Shown here: piece by piece, positions 1 to 8,397 of the stretch
Numbering within the stretch: the stretch's first letter is position 1
Layout of the letters: each line of letters starts with the position of its first letter
Assembly: GCA_014360495.1 (NCBI GenBank)
Contig: JACIXR010000014.1
Span: 1-39,303, forward strand
Source of the DNA: a bacterium
GTDB lineage: Bacteria; Armatimonadota; JACIXR01
Length of the DNA stretch: 39,303 nucleotides
Reading direction: 5' to 3'
Translations under genes and position numbers: made by a program
The notes under the pieces: generated by a model
What the model saw: only the letters and a program-made list of their open reading frames with translations
The model's database searches: none
Told to the model about the DNA's origin: nothing

Positions 1-27
1 GAGGTCGCTAGGAACGAAGCGACCTCG
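1..27 (-). terminator. hairpin after the glycosidase gene (possible terminator or REP fragment)
   Basis: A 9-bp perfect inverted repeat, GAGGTCGCT at 1-9 and AGCGACCTC at 18-26, has an 8-nt loop. It lies about 30 bp past the stop of the minus-strand glycosidase gene, where a terminator would be expected. The U-tract that would prove intrinsic termination would fall outside the window. The 'GAAGCGAC' core resembles the other intergenic repeats here, so it may instead be one of those. Confidence 0.4.
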
Positions 28-54
28 CCCTTTTGTGGGAAATTCTTTAACTTT

Positions 55-3000
55 TCATTTCTCCTTGAGAATTAAAAGCCAACCCCTTCCCCTTTCAACG
101 GGAATATCCTCATCGGGAGAAAACTCCGCCGAATTTTGGAAATAGGAAATGCTCGGAGCAATCAGCCTCGCCTTATTAGGGTTAATTCCTAAAGCATCCC
201 AGTCTATATCCAGCCTCACCCTCACATCCTCATTTGCCCAGCTTGCTATCGCTATCAAGACTTCCCTCGGTTTCTTATACACTGTGGCGAGGACGTCTTC
301 CCTACCGGTTTTCACTGGACATTTAGGCGACCAGTAGCCAATCATCTCCGCCTGTTGAATGCCGAACTTGTCCCAGAAGCGCCACATATGGGGAGCAGAG
401 GGATGAAAACGACCCGTCATCCCGTATATCATTCCCCTATAGGGATTTCCGCCGTTTTCATAATTGAGCATCTCTCCCGTTAACCCGAAGGGAATCCCCG
501 ATATCTCAACAAGCCAGTAATCGGGTGAACGGTCATAATCATAAAACTCACCAAACCATAGGCTATCAATATACGGGAAATGCTCCATATATTTATTCGC
601 CGGGCTTATATGCCACTCCATGAAATCGTACTCATTCCCGCTGTGGAAATTTATCCTGCTTTGGGGATTTATGCTCTTCATCACCCTACGAATCCGCTTC
701 ATTATCTCCCTATCATAGCCGATTCCGTCAAGATAAAGCCCATCCACTCCCGTCTTTTCCATTAGATAACGCATTCCTTCCACATAATAATTGTGCCAGC
801 GAGATAATCCCTGTGTCGCTATCGCTGCATCTACATCTCCTCTATCAGTGGGAGTCATCCAGGCGGGAACATAACCCCAAACTAAATGCTCCCTCAGCCA
901 GGGATATCCTCCATCCGCCTTGCTCTGGTCAATATTCTCTTCTCCATATATATCAACCCCTCCCGTTAGGAAAACCTCGTCTCCCAAACTCCGGAGCGCC
1001 CAGAGCTCCTGACAATGATTGCTCAATTCCCTTACAGTATAATAGATATTCACTCCTTTGGGAGGAATCTCCACCTTCTTTGCGGAAAATATTATCTCCT
1101 TGCCGAAAGCTCCCTTACCTACCTCGCAAACTCCCTCAATTACTCCCAAGCCTTGTCCCTTCTCCGGTTTGCTCACCTTCCCTCCATCCCAATCGGAAAA
1201 TTTATCCAGGAATATCGTCTTCTCATCAATTTCTGGTCTTATCTCCATGCCCTCAACATGGGCTTCTTTCTCTATCTTTATCGCCTCAACCGCGAATCCC
1301 TCATTTGGCTTACCCTCGAGCACCATCTTCGCTTCACTCAAATCGTTTTCCAATATCCCTTTATATACCGCTCCTGCAAGCTTCTTTCCATCCACGAATA
1401 TCGCTAGCTCTTCTCCCCAGGAAAGAGTCAAGATATGCCTTTGCCCTTTCTCCCAATCGGGTGAATGACTTGATAGAAGCACTGGATATTGATTTAGCTG
1501 AGGTGCTCCCTTTCGAATATACGCCCTCATCCCCTTATCATCAATGTTCCAATAAAATCCCAATCGGTCCTTGTTGGGAAAGTCCAAATGGAAGAGCGCC
1601 TGATTATAGCGGGCATCTCCCGCCTGACCCTTCTTTGGGTCGAAATTAACCCTCACCCAAATATGCAGGGCGCCCTTCTCCAAATCTATATTCCCCTGTG
1701 CGGGATAAACGAGCCTTCCAAAATCGGTTAGCTTGTAGCGGACGGACTTCACCTCCTGAACGAACTTCTTTATATCATCAATCGTTAAAAATGGGTAATT
1801 GATGTAGGGATTGGGAGCTGTGGCGTGGTGAAGGTGAAAGATGTTATAATCCGTCTCCGCCGTCTCATCTAATAGCCATCCGCCTATTCGCCAATTCCAG
1901 TGATTTTTATCTATCTCCTTGAAGGGGGTTATCAAGAGACGAAAGCCGAACCGAAGTTCCTCCCCCGCTCTGAGACTTCTCTCTCCGCTAAACGCTTTGA
2001 CGAGCACCATATCTCCTTCTTCCAAGATATGGCATCCACCCTTCCCATCGTTATCCCAAGATTTCGGAATCCCCACATCCCTCAAATCAACCATTGCCCA
2101 AAAATCTCTTTCTCCCTCAAGCTTAACCTGCACACCTGCTTGAACATCTCCTAACCAAACCATATTATCTGCCCGATTTATATCCCACTTCCAATTCCAT
2201 TCACTTGGGCGATAGCCGCCCCTATAGCTCATCCCCATCATATACTTGGCTACCTCCTTCCGTATAGGGACCTCTAATCGCGCATCCCTCAAATCAATAT
2301 CCCTATCCACCTTCAAATAGACATCATATCTTAAACAACCATCAAACTCCAATTTATAATGGACTCTAAGAGCGAAGGGCTCGCTTTTAGCCTCCACTTC
2401 CCTCTCCAAGACGCCATTGCTTTTCTTTATCGTCCTTTCCCCAACCCTCCTCCAATTCTGTATAACTTCCTCCGTCTCAACGATGAATCTAACGGGTGAA
2501 GCGAGAATTTCATTTCCCCAGCTCTTTATGCTTTTAGGCAAGCCGATTTCCGTGAAAACAATCTCCCTTTCCAATATGGATGCTTTTTCCTTTTCCACTT
2601 TCAAGGGAGTGAAGGGAGGAATGGGGTCATCGCTCAGTCCCAAGGTGGAGTTAAGCCAGCGCAGGCGTGAGAGACGCCAAAGTTCGCTATCCCCTTTATC
2701 CCTCAGCGCTTCCCCTTTGACATCCAAAATTAGTTTTATATCCGTTTCCGCCAAGCCCTCAGGCTTGACCCTTATTGTCCCCTCATATCTACCCTTAGCA
2801 TTCTCGGGAACATCTATCCCAATCCAAAGGGGACGAACCTTTCCCTTCGCAAGGGAAAATATCTTCTTGAAGGAACGTCCGAGCCAATCTATGCCGGAAA
2901 GATTGATGCAATCAAAGGCGGAGGCGGGAATCTTCCCCTCTTTACCCTTTAAATCCTCGTATTCTAGGCTCAAATTTCTTATCCCACTTCTCAAAGCCCA

Positions 3001-3738
3001 AATCCCCAGCTGAAAGACATAGTATTCGCCGGGGCGGGCCTCTCCGTGGAATTCCTCCTTAGGTCCCTCTACAGCCCACTTCTGGGGAAGCGTCTCAAAC
3101 ATTTTTATCGGGTATTTGCGGTCCTCGGGGAAAATCAAATAATCCCTATCTTGATAACGAGCAATCAGAGAATTGATTTCCTCCTGCGTCGCTATTACCT
3201 CCATTGGATAGAAGCTGTTGAATTCGTCCCTCGCCTGAATTTCCAAAACCCTTGCTTGAGGGAGATTTCGCCATTCTCCTTTTACCAACTCCTCTGGCGT
3301 TAAGTGATTTCTCATAAGCCATTCCCTATCGGGGGAATCTTGGGGAGGAAAATATCCTTGGGGAACATCCATAGGACCCTTGGGGCTGTTGTAGGGAAGA
3401 TAATAGATTTCATATATACCGGGAACAGTTTGTGGTTGAAAGACGATATCGCCGAACTCCTGATTTATGTTTATCCGAACGAGGTTAAGAATCCTCTTTT
3501 GCGTAGTGGAATCGTAAATTATGATTGCCTTATCCTGCGGATTGGGGTCCCTTCTCCTCCAGGGAATATGGACTAACACAGCATCCGCCTTCTCTCTTAC
3601 CTCCACAAGGGCTCTGTGATTTCCCCTTCCATCCTCCTGCCAAGAGGCAATAGTGAAGGGAACCAACTCCGGCAAAGCGAAAGAGACGAGAAACAGAAGC
3701 AAGGAAACCATAATCAGGATTGGAGAAAGCAAATCCAT
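55..3738 (-). CDS. large secreted glycoside-hydrolase-like protein (DUF6067-type) with an inserted LamG-like domain
   Basis: The protein is about 1227 aa. I chose the ATG at 3738 because AAGGAGG lies 9 nt upstream and the protein then opens with a membrane or signal segment (LLSPILIMVSLLLFLVSFAL). The longer in-frame start would overlap the upstream gene. The C-terminal part (about residues 890-1227) matches my memory of DUF6067 glycoside-hydrolase-like TIM barrels: 'YYTVRELSN', 'ALRSLGDE', 'GGYPWLREH', 'GLSRWHNYYVEG' and 'VDGLYLDGIGYDRE', where the Asp residues are candidate catalytic or substrate-binding groups. The earlier part of that domain ('NPYINYPFLTIDD', about residue 644) is separated from it by about 240 aa containing a concanavalin/LamG-like fold (about 686-810). 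The first 600 residues look like beta-rich carbohydrate-binding or support domains. It probably acts on polysaccharide outside the cytoplasm; the substrate is unknown. Confidence 0.8.
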   Translation of the reverse strand: MDLLSPILIMVSLLLFLVSFALPELVPFTIASWQEDGRGNHRALVEVREKADAVLVHIPWRRRDPNPQDKAIIIYDSTTQKRILNLVRININQEFGDIVFQPQTVPGIYEIYYLPYNSPKGPMDVPQGYFPPQDSPDREWLMRNHLTPEELVKGEWRNLPQARVLEIQARDEFNSFYPMEVIATQEEINSLIARYQDRDYLIFPEDRKYPIKMFETLPQKWAVEGPKEEFHGEARPGEYYVFQLGIWALRSGIRNLSLEYEDLKGKEGKIPASAFDCINLSGIDWLGRSFKKIFSLAKGKVRPLWIGIDVPENAKGRYEGTIRVKPEGLAETDIKLILDVKGEALRDKGDSELWRLSRLRWLNSTLGLSDDPIPPFTPLKVEKEKASILEREIVFTEIGLPKSIKSWGNEILASPVRFIVETEEVIQNWRRVGERTIKKSNGVLEREVEAKSEPFALRVHYKLEFDGCLRYDVYLKVDRDIDLRDARLEVPIRKEVAKYMMGMSYRGGYRPSEWNWKWDINRADNMVWLGDVQAGVQVKLEGERDFWAMVDLRDVGIPKSWDNDGKGGCHILEEGDMVLVKAFSGERSLRAGEELRFGFRLLITPFKEIDKNHWNWRIGGWLLDETAETDYNIFHLHHATAPNPYINYPFLTIDDIKKFVQEVKSVRYKLTDFGRLVYPAQGNIDLEKGALHIWVRVNFDPKKGQAGDARYNQALFHLDFPNKDRLGFYWNIDDKGMRAYIRKGAPQLNQYPVLLSSHSPDWEKGQRHILTLSWGEELAIFVDGKKLAGAVYKGILENDLSEAKMVLEGKPNEGFAVEAIKIEKEAHVEGMEIRPEIDEKTIFLDKFSDWDGGKVSKPEKGQGLGVIEGVCEVGKGAFGKEIIFSAKKVEIPPKGVNIYYTVRELSNHCQELWALRSLGDEVFLTGGVDIYGEENIDQSKADGGYPWLREHLVWGYVPAWMTPTDRGDVDAAIATQGLSRWHNYYVEGMRYLMEKTGVDGLYLDGIGYDREIMKRIRRVMKSINPQSRINFHSGNEYDFMEWHISPANKYMEHFPYIDSLWFGEFYDYDRSPDYWLVEISGIPFGLTGEMLNYENGGNPYRGMIYGMTGRFHPSAPHMWRFWDKFGIQQAEMIGYWSPKCPVKTGREDVLATVYKKPREVLIAIASWANEDVRVRLDIDWDALGINPNKARLIAPSISYFQNSAEFSPDEDIPVERGRGWLLILKEK

Positions 3739-3760
3739 AAAATATCGCCTCCTTATTGAT

Positions 3761-6367
3761 TCAATGCTCAAGAAGAATACCTCCCGCTTCCGCCATGCCC
3801 TCAATCTCAACCTCAATAACTGAGCCATCCCTCTTTATCCCAACTGCCCTCCATCTTCCCTCACTCGGCGTATAAATCCTCGCCGAGCGAATCCTCTTTC
3901 CATCAGAAACCCTAATCCTTATCTTAAACTTACCTTCTATCATATCTTCTTCCCTAACCAAAGCAATATAATAATCCCCCTTGTTGGTCTTGAATATATT
4001 CCCCTTAACCCCTTTCGGCAGAGAAAGAGCGTGGGCTTCAAGCAACCATTCCCTCCCTCTCAAAGGCTCAAATAGGGGAAGCCAGCTTTTGAGGAGTTCC
4101 AAATCTATCGTTTCGGGAACAAGTTCCCATTCATTGAAACCCAGCATAACCCCGCTGAGGAGTGCCGATTTGAGATTGTTTATTAATCTCTCCCTCCTCT
4201 TAGGGTCGTTCTTATCGTAATAGGTGATGAAAAGCATCGGCTTTACAAGTCCCAGATACCTCTGAGCCTCAAGGAAATCCGTCCTGCTTTCCACCATAAT
4301 ACCATCCATATATCGCGCCGATTCCAAATCGCAAGAACCATTCGCCCACATTCCTTTCCCCAAAGCTATCAGCCTATCCTTCACTTCTCTCAGTATATTA
4401 TGCTGAGCAAAGGCATATTGATAGGCGGGACGATTATTAATAAAGGTTATCCCGTCATCCTGCCCATAACTTACGAAGGAACCACCCGTATTATCAACGA
4501 ATACGCCATCCACTTCGGGAAGTGCTTTCAGCAATTTATCAAGCTGGTCAAGGATATAGCTATGCCATTTGCCACCTGGATATGGAAGCATCCAAGTGAT
4601 GCCTTTCCAACCCAAGAGCATAGGTCTTCCATCTGGCCAGCGAGCGACGCTGTCGGGGAAATTCTCCTCCGCGAATGTCGGCTCCGTTTCAATGTAGCTC
4701 CAGTAGTAATAGAAATGAAAATCAACTTGATGGCAGAGATTTAGAAATTCCCTCTTCCCCTTTATCTCCTCTTCAGTGTTCACCTCGCTGAAGTATTTGC
4801 CATAAAAGGGTGTTTCAAGTAGATGGCTCATCCCCCAAGTGAAGCCAAGCCCCCTCAACCACTCAAGTCTTTCCCTTGGTCTTTCCCACATTATCACTTG
4901 ATGACCCTCAGCAACTTTCATCTCAGGCTTGAAGAACTCGGGAAATCTACTCAGAACCCATTTCAGCCCGGAGCGCCAATCTCCCTGATGATTGGCAATG
5001 AAAACGCGCAGATGCAGGGGATGTTCCCTCTGTAATCTGCAATTGTTCCATTGCAAGAGCAATACAGGTGGATTGCCCTGCGGATTGAAGGCAAAGGAGA
5101 GGGAGGGTTTTGGTGAGTAGGGGTCGGCGAGAATAGTCAATCCAATATCCCTTCCCTCCGAATAAAGGGTTGCCATAGGGATGGAGAGATTTCCTCCGCC
5201 TCTATATACGCAATAGCTGGGCACTTCCTCCCTGCGAAAAGGAGCGCCAGACATAGGAAGAAAGATTTCTTCACACCATTGGGGAAGGGGGAAGACGAAA
5301 CTTATTTTCCCCTCCCGTGGTTCATCGTTCTTAACGGAGAGCCTTACATCCCAGATGAGGGTATCCTCCTCAAGGGAATAAGTTGTTTCAACCACTATTT
5401 TGCTGTCCGATGTGATTTGTCTCATCCTCGCTTGCTTGGACGTGAAATTCAAGGAAGAGGGCGTGAGGGAGAAGTCCTTATCGCTATATGTCTTCCCAAG
5501 GCTTACATTCCCGATAGATAGAACTCCCATTCCTTTATCAATAAGAGGGAAACCATTTGCCGTTTTCAATCTCAAAATCCAGCCTTTATCCTTTGAAATC
5601 TCAGTTGATAGTTTTGTGCTTTTGAGGATTAGGCGAGGAGCTTTCGTCGCATAGTCGGCTGGCAAGGAGTAAGAAGGAGGTGGAGTGGTGTATTCAATCA
5701 TGATGTCATCGTAGAATACCCCCTGGAGACCGCCGCCGGTATGGGCGCCAAAGGAGATGGGACCGCCGAAGCCAGTGAAGCCTGTATCGTGTGGCACTGC
5801 TTCCGAGTTAGCAACTAAGTTTCCATCGTGATAAATTTTTAGGGAGATGCTATGTCCATCATCTTCCAATTCCACCTTATACCACTTATCGCATTCTATT
5901 CCACTTGCCGACCATCTTGCAGACCACTCTCCTTTGTGGAACGTCCAGAGACGAATATCGGGAGGCTTCTCCTCCAACCACCAAAAGGAATACATAGGAG
6001 TACAGCCAGTATGATGAACTACTCCCGCATAGCCGTTGTTCTCCTTTGAAGGTTGATAGAAGCTGAAAGTCAACTTATAGGGGGCTCCTCCGCCCGGGGA
6101 AATGCGGGTGAAGATTTCCGAATTGGTCTTCTCGCCGAGGATATGGAGGGCGTAGCCGTGAGATGGAATATTTATAATTTCCGCTAAATTTGTCGGCTCC
6201 GCTTTAACGAAGACCCATTTCTTGGGGTCAAATTGTCTTGTTTCAAAATCTTCCCGCCAGGATATCATAGCAAAGGTAGGAGTGAGGGATATGAAGAGGA
6301 GAGGATAAAGGATGAATCTCTTGAATCTATGAAGAGCCAATTTCGGCATCCTTTCTTTAGTTGACAT
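3761..6367 (-). CDS. secreted glycosidase-like protein: N-terminal LamG-like domain plus putative TIM-barrel domain
   Basis: The protein is 868 aa with an N-terminal hydrophobic segment (FILYPLLFISLTPTFA) consistent with a signal peptide. Residues about 33-230 look like a concanavalin/LamG-type beta sandwich ('SFWWLEEKPPDIRLWTF', 'FYDDIMIEY'). A linker and a second beta region follow, then at about 500-800 a probable TIM barrel with 'LPEVDGVFVDNTGG', 'GMWANGSCD' and 'MDGIMVESRTDF'. This resembles glycoside-hydrolase-like families in which an Asp ends the 'DGVFVD' strand. I cannot assign a CAZy family. The stop lies 22 bp before the start of the next glycosidase gene on the same strand, so the two are probably co-transcribed and work on related substrates. 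The start has only a weak ribosome site; Met7 is an alternative. Confidence 0.75.
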   Translation of the reverse strand: MSTKERMPKLALHRFKRFILYPLLFISLTPTFAMISWREDFETRQFDPKKWVFVKAEPTNLAEIINIPSHGYALHILGEKTNSEIFTRISPGGGAPYKLTFSFYQPSKENNGYAGVVHHTGCTPMYSFWWLEEKPPDIRLWTFHKGEWSARWSASGIECDKWYKVELEDDGHSISLKIYHDGNLVANSEAVPHDTGFTGFGGPISFGAHTGGGLQGVFYDDIMIEYTTPPPSYSLPADYATKAPRLILKSTKLSTEISKDKGWILRLKTANGFPLIDKGMGVLSIGNVSLGKTYSDKDFSLTPSSLNFTSKQARMRQITSDSKIVVETTYSLEEDTLIWDVRLSVKNDEPREGKISFVFPLPQWCEEIFLPMSGAPFRREEVPSYCVYRGGGNLSIPMATLYSEGRDIGLTILADPYSPKPSLSFAFNPQGNPPVLLLQWNNCRLQREHPLHLRVFIANHQGDWRSGLKWVLSRFPEFFKPEMKVAEGHQVIMWERPRERLEWLRGLGFTWGMSHLLETPFYGKYFSEVNTEEEIKGKREFLNLCHQVDFHFYYYWSYIETEPTFAEENFPDSVARWPDGRPMLLGWKGITWMLPYPGGKWHSYILDQLDKLLKALPEVDGVFVDNTGGSFVSYGQDDGITFINNRPAYQYAFAQHNILREVKDRLIALGKGMWANGSCDLESARYMDGIMVESRTDFLEAQRYLGLVKPMLFITYYDKNDPKRRERLINNLKSALLSGVMLGFNEWELVPETIDLELLKSWLPLFEPLRGREWLLEAHALSLPKGVKGNIFKTNKGDYYIALVREEDMIEGKFKIRIRVSDGKRIRSARIYTPSEGRWRAVGIKRDGSVIEVEIEGMAEAGGILLEH

Positions 6368-6450
6368 CTCAATCGCAGATTATTTTAGAAGGATTGGGAG
6401 GAGTTTGTAAAGGCGAATAAAAAGGGAGGGAGCAAGTCCGCCGCAAAGCG

Positions 6451-6512
6451 TAAGCCATGGCAATCTCATAAAGACCTCACAAAAAAGGGATTGCTTCGCT
6501 ATCGCTCGCATT
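6451..6512 (-). repeat. REP-like intergenic repeat
   Basis: On the minus strand this reads GCGAGCGATAGCGAAGCAAT, and about 30 nt further on GAGATTGCCATGGC. It resembles the element at 38965-39020 (GAGGAGCGAAGCGACGAAGC, then GAGATTGCCACGG) and a shorter piece at 15671-15694. Its position in a gene gap and its half-site structure fit a dispersed palindromic repeat. The 214-bp gap around it holds no gene that I can see. Confidence 0.5.
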
Positions 6513-6581
6513 CAACGGGTAAGGGTTTTTGATTTGATAAAAATTTAGAGTTCAAAAGGAGTAGGGGAAAGGGTCGTAGAG

Positions 6582-7769
6582 CTACTTCCCCTTCACATAT
6601 CTAACGAATTCCTCCTCATTCAACTTCAACCGCAATGGATAGGGCTCCGTCCATCCGCTCTTAAAAGCGAATCCAGCTATTATCCAAATCTCCCCATCCT
6701 TTCCCTCAAATAAATAGGGATAGCTCAATTGTCCTCCCTTCTGCTTCGCCACAACAATCGGACCCAACCAACTCTTCCCCTCATCCTCGGAAATAGCAAA
6801 AGAAAGCTCCTCTCTATGCCATGAAGCGGGGAATTCCGTTCCTCCCTTGAATTCCCTCTTCGGATATACACCTCCCTCGGGATTTAACCTGTTCCAAACC
6901 AAAGCAAGCCTCCCGCTCCTCAACCTTAAAAGCCTACCAGGTGCGCTGCTCGCATCTATCTCGCTTGGATAAATCTTCCTCCAATACCTTCCTCCGTCAT
7001 CCGATATCGCTTGCCAGAAATAATCCAAATTCGTCCGAATGAGCATCCACAGCTTCCCATCCTTCAACTCTACAAGCGTTGGTTCCATAGCTCCATCATG
7101 ATGTCCTCGTCCTCCAAGGTCAATGATGTTGCTTCTCTTCCAAGTCTTTCCCTCATCATCAGAATATACGCTCATCACCACAACCCTGCCCGGATTGGAA
7201 GTGGTATGCTCAACGCTCGCCACCAATCTGCCGGTTGAAGTCTGAATGAAACCGAAGAAATTGGCGTTGTATCCCTCCATAACTCTTTGATTGTCAACCC
7301 ATGTTTTCCCTCCGTCCAAACTGCGAATAGACCAAATCTCCAATTTGCAATCCTTCGGCTCGCCATTTTCCTCATCCCATTGAAAACGATAATCGGAGAA
7401 ATTGAGATATAAAAGGACGATTGTGCCATTCTTCGTTTGCAGGAAATCGTAAGAAGCAGGCTCCTTATCGTTTATACCCTCGCAGATGAAAATCGGCTCG
7501 CTCCAACTCAAACCGCCATCCTCGCTGAAGCGAATTCCTTCGCTTCTCACTGTTGCAAGCCTCCCATCCTTCAGCCAAAGAAAAGGTCCGTTGAAATCTA
7601 TTTTTAATTCGGAGCACAAAGGATGTATCCATCTCCCATTCATAACTTTTCCGCCTTCCTTTCTTTGGATGTTAGGTTGAGAAAAAGCGCATCTCACTAT
7701 ATAAAACGAAGGAAAAACCAAGGAAAACAAAAGAATGGATAGCGAAAGCTTTCTCAGCCTCTCACCCAT
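6582..7769 (-). CDS. secreted sialidase-like exo-glycosidase (five Asp-box repeats)
   Basis: With the start at 7769 the protein is 395 aa. I prefer this ATG because its ATGGGTGA overlaps the stop of the upstream SdpI gene by 8 bp, as in tightly packed operons, and because it is followed directly by a signal peptide (LSLSILLFSLVFPSFYIVRC). Five Asp-box motifs (S-x-D-x-G-x-x-W type) are visible: SEDGGLSWSEP, SLDGGKTWVD, SDDEGKTWKR, SDDGGRYWRK and SEDEGKSWLG. These mark a six-bladed beta-propeller of the BNR/sialidase superfamily. Such proteins in polysaccharide-degrading bacteria include GH33 sialidases and many relatives with other or unknown specificities. I cannot confirm the Arg triad, so the sialic acid specificity is not claimed. 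It is the last gene of the three-gene overlapping run 9692-6582. Confidence 0.85.
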   Translation of the reverse strand: MGERLRKLSLSILLFSLVFPSFYIVRCAFSQPNIQRKEGGKVMNGRWIHPLCSELKIDFNGPFLWLKDGRLATVRSEGIRFSEDGGLSWSEPIFICEGINDKEPASYDFLQTKNGTIVLLYLNFSDYRFQWDEENGEPKDCKLEIWSIRSLDGGKTWVDNQRVMEGYNANFFGFIQTSTGRLVASVEHTTSNPGRVVVMSVYSDDEGKTWKRSNIIDLGGRGHHDGAMEPTLVELKDGKLWMLIRTNLDYFWQAISDDGGRYWRKIYPSEIDASSAPGRLLRLRSGRLALVWNRLNPEGGVYPKREFKGGTEFPASWHREELSFAISEDEGKSWLGPIVVAKQKGGQLSYPYLFEGKDGEIWIIAGFAFKSGWTEPYPLRLKLNEEEFVRYVKGK

Positions 7770-8397
7770 TTTCCTTTTTTCCCCTATATAAAAGATAAGA
7801 ATAAACCACAAGATAGAGCGCTAACGGGATGATAATAAGGATGAAATATACCGAATATTCTGGATTCAAAACGCCGAGAGCGGAGATTATCCCTCCTATC
7901 TTGAAGAGCTTAGCTCCAATCTGATGGGTCTTATCCCAGATTTCTTCATCGTGGAGAGTCCAGGGCGTCCTTATCCCTATGAAATAATTCCTCTTCGCCT
8001 TCTCCAACATCACACCAATATAGTAAAAGAGAATGCCTATCGCTACGGGAAAGGTGATATTGGGGCTTATCTTTATCCCCAAGTTCCAGAGAATAGTCTG
8101 AACATGAACCATCAAGAGGAAGAGAAAGAGTAGAAGCACGAAGTTGTCATAATATTTCCTGAACTGGGCGATGTTCTCTTTTAAAGGGTCAATAGCGGGA
8201 AGGATGAAGAGGAGAAGGGCGAGGAAAGCGAGCAAGCAGGGAGTGATAAGGAGGGCGGGCAATTTCCCCATATAGCCATTAACATTCCCCTTCGCATCCC
8301 AGTGGGATGCCATCTTCTCCGGGAGCTGAGGATAGGTGTAAAAGCTTATTGCGAAGGCTAAGAGGACAATGAAGATTGCCCAGACATAACTTTTCAT
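7762..8397 (-). CDS. SdpI/DUF1648-family integral membrane protein
   Basis: The protein is 211 aa with about six membrane segments. The N-terminal DUF1648 signature is present ('YPQLPEKMASHWDAKGNVNG'), and the C-terminal SdpI signature is 'NYFIGIRTPWTLHDEEIWDK' followed by 'THQIGAKLFKIGG'. SdpI of Bacillus subtilis gives immunity to the SdpC toxin and helps induce its own operon. Most homologues in other phyla have no known toxin partner, and I see no sdpC-like gene here. The ATG overlaps the stop of the PhoPQ-type hydrolase gene (ATGA), and its own stop overlaps the sialidase-like gene, so the three are translationally coupled. The role in this context is unknown. Confidence 0.88.
   Translation of the reverse strand: MKSYVWAIFIVLLAFAISFYTYPQLPEKMASHWDAKGNVNGYMGKLPALLITPCLLAFLALLLFILPAIDPLKENIAQFRKYYDNFVLLLFLFLLMVHVQTILWNLGIKISPNITFPVAIGILFYYIGVMLEKAKRNYFIGIRTPWTLHDEEIWDKTHQIGAKLFKIGGIISALGVLNPEYSVYFILIIIPLALYLVVYSYLLYRGKKENG

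Noticed and set aside
813-1649. 278-aa plus-strand open frame opposite the DUF6067-like gene
   Set aside because: The protein is Pro/Ser/Leu-rich with no domain, has no ribosome site and lies wholly antisense to a gene with clear family motifs; it is a by-product of that gene's codon use.
2417-3013. 198-aa plus-strand open frame
   Set aside because: It is antisense to the same glycosidase gene, low in complexity (Ser/Leu-rich) and without recognisable motifs.
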